This document shows, one piece after another, positions 14,651 to 17,750 of a stretch of 17,750 nt of DNA. A program made the translations under genes and the position numbers. Position 1 is the first letter of the stretch. The number at the start of each line of letters is the position of its first letter. The stretch is from contig JBBRYW010000055.1 of assembly GCA_038237235.1 (NCBI GenBank), forward strand, positions 1 to 17,750, in the 5' to 3' direction. The notes below the pieces were generated by a model, which was given only the letters and a program-made list of their open reading frames with translations, searched no databases and had not been told where the DNA came from. Source of the stretch: JBBRYW01 sp038237235. Its GTDB lineage: Bacteria > Actinomycetota > Thermoleophilia > Gaiellales > Gaiellaceae.

Positions 14651-15190
14651 CTAGTGTACTTCGCCCCAGATGATCCAACCGTGGGGGGTACGTGCAACTA
14701 AGAACGACAGCTCCGAAAGACTCGCGCTGTGGTGTACTTTAGGAAGGCGAGCTAGTACATAAACCGACCTCGCCCAGACCACAGCACCGCAGAACGGTCG
14801 AAAAGTCTCACCCTGGTGGGCTCTCAGAGCACGTACGCCGGTAGTGCGTGCTCCGGTGGCATCTATCCGCGGGCTACCTGCCCGATGTCTCCGAGCGAAT
14901 AGCGCTGGAAGGGCACGGCCAATCACTCCGGCAGCATCCTTGACATCTCGACTCGCGAGCGGCAGTGGTCGTCGTGGGCAAACTGCGGCGCGAGTCTGCT
15001 TGTTGAGAAGGCTTCCGAAGACTTTCTGCCCGTTGAGGATCGCGAGTCTCGGTCCGGGATAGCGCCCGCTCGCCATTCGGCCAGCTTGGGCTGTTTCTCC
15101 TGCGGACGCGAGCGAACAAGACTCGAGAACGCAGGCGAAGATGAACAACGCGATCACGAGCGGTCGAAACTTACCCTCGTTGGTCGGCAC
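14651..15190 (-). CDS. Exported hypothetical protein
   Basis: 179 residues from the GTG at 15190, chosen because GGGAGGAG lies seven bases upstream. The N-terminus (VPTNEGKFRPLVIALFIFAC, then VLESCSLASAGE) is a Sec signal peptide. A conserved-looking C-terminus follows (PFCGAVVWARSVYVLARLPK, then SELSFLVARTPHGWIIWGEV), with an Arg-rich middle. Its start lies 17 bases inside the end of the open frame at 15171-15527, implying translational coupling. The family is not recognised. Confidence 0.6.
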   Translation of the reverse strand: MPTNEGKFRPLVIALFIFACVLESCSLASAGETAQAGRMASGRYPGPRLAILNGQKVFGSLLNKQTRAAVCPRRPLPLASRDVKDAAGVIGRALPALFARRHRAGSPRIDATGARTTGVRALRAHQGETFRPFCGAVVWARSVYVLARLPKVHHSASLSELSFLVARTPHGWIIWGEVH

Positions 15191-15527
15191 GGCGCGACTC
15201 CTCCCTAGGAAGGTCGATCCCCCTGTTTGAGACGACCCAACTTTGGCCGTCGAGTGTGACCGACAACACACCGACATCACGGATTGAACTTGATGACGCG
15301 TCTACGGTGAAAGCTAAGAAAGATTGGAGCGCCCGCGGCTCGCCTGAAAGATGACGATCCGTGGGAAAGACTACGGTCACGACGTCGCCATCCGAGCCCC
15401 ACACGTCAGCGGGGACCACACAGCTCAGCTTGGGTCGCCAACGCCGGTAGTGGACACTTCGCTTGGCTACTTTAACCGCTCGTACTAATTCTTCGTTGTC
15501 GGCCCAACTGGGCGACCCAGTCTGCGG
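15171..15527 (-). pseudogene. 5'-truncated gene coupled to the exported protein
   Basis: An open frame of 118 residues follows a TGA at 15528-15530 with no ATG, GTG or TTG until GTG 15419. The sequence before that GTG is already protein-like (SWADNEELVRAVKVAKRSVH, YRRWRPKLSC) and runs smoothly into VVPADVWGSDGDVVTVVFPT and FLAFTVDASSSSIRDVGVLS. I therefore read it as a real gene missing its 5' end, not a small gene starting at 15419, where no ribosome binding site is seen. It ends with ESRRADQRG, overlapping the next gene by 20 bases. Function unknown. Confidence 0.5.
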
Positions 15528-15561
15528 TCAGGGGCGGCGCCTAGAGTGACGGTCGGTCACC

Positions 15562-16587
15562 CTAGGTGATGATCGCTTGCCCATCGAAGAGCCCTGCATC
15601 GAGATTTCCACCGGTTGCCGTGAAGGAGCACGCGGTCAGGTCCCACTTGACAACCTGGTAGCCAAAGCAACGGTTCGTTGGTACGCAGCGAGCATTCGGC
15701 CCGCAATCGTTGACCGGGCAGTTGGCCCCGAGGCCGGTGCAGAAATTAATGACCTGAATCACGTGACCGCAAGCAACCGAGGGCAATGTGACGCAGCAGC
15801 TGATACACGAAGCTGAGCATCCCGTCGTTAGGTGTGGCCACGCAGTTCCGGCGCGATCAGTTCGACAGGTTCCGCACGCGCCGTGAGAACTCGGCGCAGG
15901 GCAACATCTACCAATAGAACAATCTTGTGACCCACATGCGTTTATGCCGCCGCAGCACTGCCACGATGCGACCCCAAAGAAACCTTGCGAAGCGGCAGCC
16001 AATTCCTGTGCGCCGGGCTTCGATTCTGGGACATCTGGAATTAGCCGTGTAGCGGCCAGTTCGCCAGTGGCGCTTTGGAAGCCCACGACTTGTACGCCGT
16101 GACCAGCCGCAAACTTCGGAAGGCTGCGCATGGGCGGGCTCGCCGAAACGGTAAGCGGCTCACCATCGGCGATATCCACAGCCAGTCCGAGCGCTGACGA
16201 GGACCGCACTGCACCGTAGTGATTGAAGATAGAGACCCACGCTTTATCGATGGCGAGAGTTCCGTCGGGCTCAAGCGTGCCTCGACCATAGATACAGTCA
16301 CCCACGCTCAACCCACCGATTCTCCAAACACCTTCTTTCCAGACCTGGCTGACGTCCCGCATGCGGATCCGCCGCAGTTTCGCGTCAGCATCTTCTGCAA
16401 CCAAGATTCCGGCGCCTGAGTCGACCACTCGTCCAGCAATGAAGGCCGGATCTTCGAACGAGATCTGCCCGAACGGACTTGTCTTGCTCGAAGCGTCGGC
16501 GGCGTCGGCAACTGCGCCCAATACCGTCGCACCCGCGCCAGCTGCGAGAGCTTTCCCCAAAAGGTTACGCCGAGTTAGCTGATCCAT
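15562..16587 (-). CDS. Tat-exported Cys-rich protein with double-psi barrel-like C-terminus
   Basis: 341 residues. The N-terminal Tat signal (LTRRNLLGKALAAGAGATVL, R6-R7) is cleaved around residue 32. Residues ~45-185 form a Cys-poor beta-rich domain (VW at 82-83, GD at 96-97, AIDKAWVSIFNHYGAV) that resembles the mature part of the 4712-5287 protein. From residue 211 there are 19 cysteines (QCCGGINACGSQDC, CGTCRTDRAGTAWPHL, CSASCISCC), then ACGHVIQVIN, VNDCGPNA and KWDLTACSF with LDAGLFDG at the end. That order is the signature of RlpA/barwin/expansin-type double-psi beta-barrels (C-G-x-x-I-x-V-x-N, D-C-G-P, D-L). Possibly a cell-surface, polysaccharide- or peptidoglycan-associated protein that needs disulfide formation. 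GAGGGG lies eight to nine bases before the ATG. Confidence 0.75.
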   Translation of the reverse strand: MDQLTRRNLLGKALAAGAGATVLGAVADAADASSKTSPFGQISFEDPAFIAGRVVDSGAGILVAEDADAKLRRIRMRDVSQVWKEGVWRIGGLSVGDCIYGRGTLEPDGTLAIDKAWVSIFNHYGAVRSSSALGLAVDIADGEPLTVSASPPMRSLPKFAAGHGVQVVGFQSATGELAATRLIPDVPESKPGAQELAAASQGFFGVASWQCCGGINACGSQDCSIGRCCPAPSSHGACGTCRTDRAGTAWPHLTTGCSASCISCCVTLPSVACGHVIQVINFCTGLGANCPVNDCGPNARCVPTNRCFGYQVVKWDLTACSFTATGGNLDAGLFDGQAIIT

Positions 16588-16703
16588 CTATCTGTCCCCT
16601 CTCTTAGGCCCCTCTCGTGTTCGTGCCGTTCGATGGCCGGGACGCGCCTAACGTGGAAGCACGATCTTCGGTCCCCCGTACATGTCAACCTTCTCGTCGT
16701 CTC

Positions 16704-16732
16704 TGTTTACCACTTCGTGACGATAGTGTCAA
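16704..16732 (-). promoter_or_regulatory. Possible promoter of the Cys-rich Tat protein gene
   Basis: On the minus strand TTGACA (16727-16732), a 17-base spacer, then TAAACA (16704-16709). A second TTGACA is at 16683-16688, with no good -10. The element lies next to the IS256 remnant and about 115 bases before the ATG at 16587. Confidence 0.35.
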
Positions 16733-16738
16733 GCCCGA

Positions 16739-17098
16739 GTTGCCAGTTGTCGAGTTCGAGCCGAAGTGGCCCAAGGCCGCGGAGAAGCTGACCAAGGACC
16801 GCGAGAACTGCTCGCGTTCTACGACCTCCCCGCCGAGCACTGGCGCCACCCGCGCACTACGAACCCGGAGAGCGCCTTTGCGACGGTCAAGCTGCGCACG
16901 CGGGTGACCAAGGGCGCCGGCTCGAAGGCTGCCGCGCTCGGGATGGCCTACAAGCTGCTCGACGCCGCTCAGGATCGCTGGCGCGCGTTCAACGGCGCCG
17001 AGCTGGTCAAGGAGGTGCTGGAGGGAGCAACGTTCAAGGACGGCAAGCGGGTTACCGACGATCAGACACCGACGACGGACGAGAGGGTCGCCGCCTGA
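16739..17098 (+). pseudogene. IS256-family transposase, C-terminal remnant
   Basis: Reads VEFEPKWPKAAEKLTKDRE, then after a one-base deletion near 16808 LLAFYDLPAEHWRHPRTTNP, ESAFATVKLRTRVTKGAGSK and AAALGMAYKLLDAAQDRW to a proper stop at 17096-17098. These are the C-terminal motifs of IS256 (MULE superfamily) transposases, which carry the last catalytic Glu in TTNPIES. Here the Ile codon is missing (TTNPES). About two thirds of the protein upstream is gone. The segment ends with DDQTPTTDERVAA, as in complete family members, so the 3' end of the element is preserved while the 5' end was lost at about 16740. Confidence 0.85.
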
Positions 17099-17617
17099 TG
17101 TCCCTCACTCTCTCATCCACAACATTTGACAATTGCTCTCCGGATTGTCGTCGGGTGCTGGCGACTCCGGCGCGAGGGTCTGCATGCTTGACCGGCCGAG
17201 GCGGGCGAATCACCCACTAAGGGCCTCGAAGAGCGTTACCGGCAGTTCTAGACGCCTCGCCAGGCCCTTCAAGTCAAGGTTGCTATGAGCATGCGATGAC
17301 GGTCTGGGTCGGATCCCATCCGCTCGGCTTCGGGCACTGGTTTACAAACATCCAGTACGGGGGCGGCACCGCAGGCTCGTCTGACATTCCCATGAAAACC
17401 GCAGTGATCGTCCCCCGGCGACAGTCGACCGTTCCCTTCGCGGTTGCAACGGGATGTCGGATGCCGATCTCAGCAAAGTCGTCCGCCGTTCGCTCGACCC
17501 ACGCTGAAAAGGAAGCAACGCCGGGTAGGTAACGGCTCTGTCGGCCCGCCTTTACCGAAGCGCAGGTAACGATGGTAAGTCCGTAGATCGCGAGGGTACA
17601 GTCGTTACAAGCGAGAC
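17099..17617. other. IS256 right end and non-coding spacer
   Basis: CATCCACAACATTTGACAAT at about 17115-17134 resembles the terminal inverted repeat found shortly after the stop of IS256-family transposases; the left end is missing, so it cannot be paired. An inverted repeat AAGGGCCT (17219-17226)/AGGCCCTT (17262-17269) spans a 35-base loop of unknown meaning. An open frame at 17296-17532 shows no family motif and no ribosome binding site, and I do not call it. Confidence 0.35.
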
Positions 17618-17750
17618 ATGCCTACACGCGTCTTCGGTTGGATTTCGTTCGTGGCGCTCGCCGCGGCCCTCGTGCTCGTAAGCGGGCCGAGCGCCGTCGC
17701 GCATCCGCGATCGAGCACGCCGGGTCTGCCAGTGCCGGGGGTGGCGCTCC
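17618..17750 (+). CDS. Exported protein, 5' end only (runs off the window)
   Basis: Starts MPTRVFGWISFVALAAALVL, a signal peptide, followed by VSGPSAVAHPRSSTPGLPVP with a likely cleavage site after SAVA. Only 44 codons are inside the window, so the function cannot be told. The ribosome binding site is weak (AAGCGAG, four to five bases before the ATG). Confidence 0.55.
   Translation, partial: MPTRVFGWISFVALAAALVLVSGPSAVAHPRSSTPGLPVPGVAL

Noticed and set aside
14572..14651. tRNA-like segment: GGGTCG and CGACCC ends 80 bases apart, GAGTTGGGAGAG resembling a D-arm, and GTTCGAGTC resembling a T-loop
   Set aside because: The T-stem pairs at only about two of five positions and no proper anticodon stem-loop could be drawn. 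At most a decayed tRNA or chance.
15545..15559. GTGAC-GGTCG-GTCAC hairpin just after the 341-residue gene as a terminator
   Set aside because: Only five base pairs and no T-run; too weak to call.
17296..17532. 78-codon open frame on the plus strand
   Set aside because: No ribosome binding site, no motif and no protein-like pattern; typical of spurious frames in GC-rich DNA.
1..17750. CRISPR array, rRNA or replication origin
   Set aside because: No regularly spaced repeats, no rRNA-like sequence and no iteron or DnaA-box cluster were seen.

Overview
The window is GC-rich DNA with actinobacterial-type proteins: Tat signal peptides, a TraA/MobF relaxase relic, and IS1380, IS630 and IS256 family transposases. 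A soil actinomycete, perhaps of the Thermoleophilia type, fits best, but that is inference from style rather than from a marker gene. It reads as an accessory region in which a few intact operons sit among mobile elements and many broken genes.

Layout. 1-1836 holds a frameshifted phage-type ParB/DNA-methyltransferase gene and a further decayed reading frame, both on the minus strand. 1838-3460 is an apparently intact IS1380-family element with 16-bp inverted ends and a 6-bp direct repeat (TAACTA). 3611-4417 is a gene graveyard: a DUF5131 (phage Gp37/Gp68) relic, a PIN-domain relic, and a diverged copy of a 48-bp motif that also occurs on the other side of the IS. 4712-8199 is a tight six-gene plus-strand operon, the most interesting part of the window. 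8471-10189 is a broken integrase truncated by a broken IS630 element. 10169-12464 is a minus-strand operon of an animal-type heme peroxidase followed by two very small genes, one holin-like. 12960-13450 is a fragment of a conjugative relaxase/helicase. 13685-16587 carries minus-strand genes for exported proteins, including a large Cys-rich Tat protein. 16739-17140 is an IS256 remnant, and a new exported-protein gene starts at 17618 and runs off the end.

Candidate system. The operon at 4712-8199 encodes a Tat-exported Cys-free protein, a MauE/DoxX-like membrane protein with a CMCFG motif, a MauD/TlpA-like membrane-anchored thioredoxin with a CASC motif, a 150-residue exported protein with 15 cysteines, a multi-TM protein and a single-TM protein. 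In methylamine dehydrogenase systems MauE and MauD are needed to make the disulfide-rich MauA light chain. The layout here suggests an analogous oxidative-maturation pathway for a small Cys-rich exported protein, but no mauB heavy chain or mauG cofactor-maturation gene lies in the window. The Cys-rich protein keeps a short MauA-like stretch but lacks the C-terminal region that carries the second cofactor tryptophan. The first gene resembles the N-terminal domain of the 341-residue Tat protein at 15562-16587, whose C-terminus looks like a Cys-rich double-psi beta-barrel. The last two genes of the operon each carry an apparent lesion or lack a clear start, so the operon may be decaying from its 3' end, or these genes may start in unusual ways.
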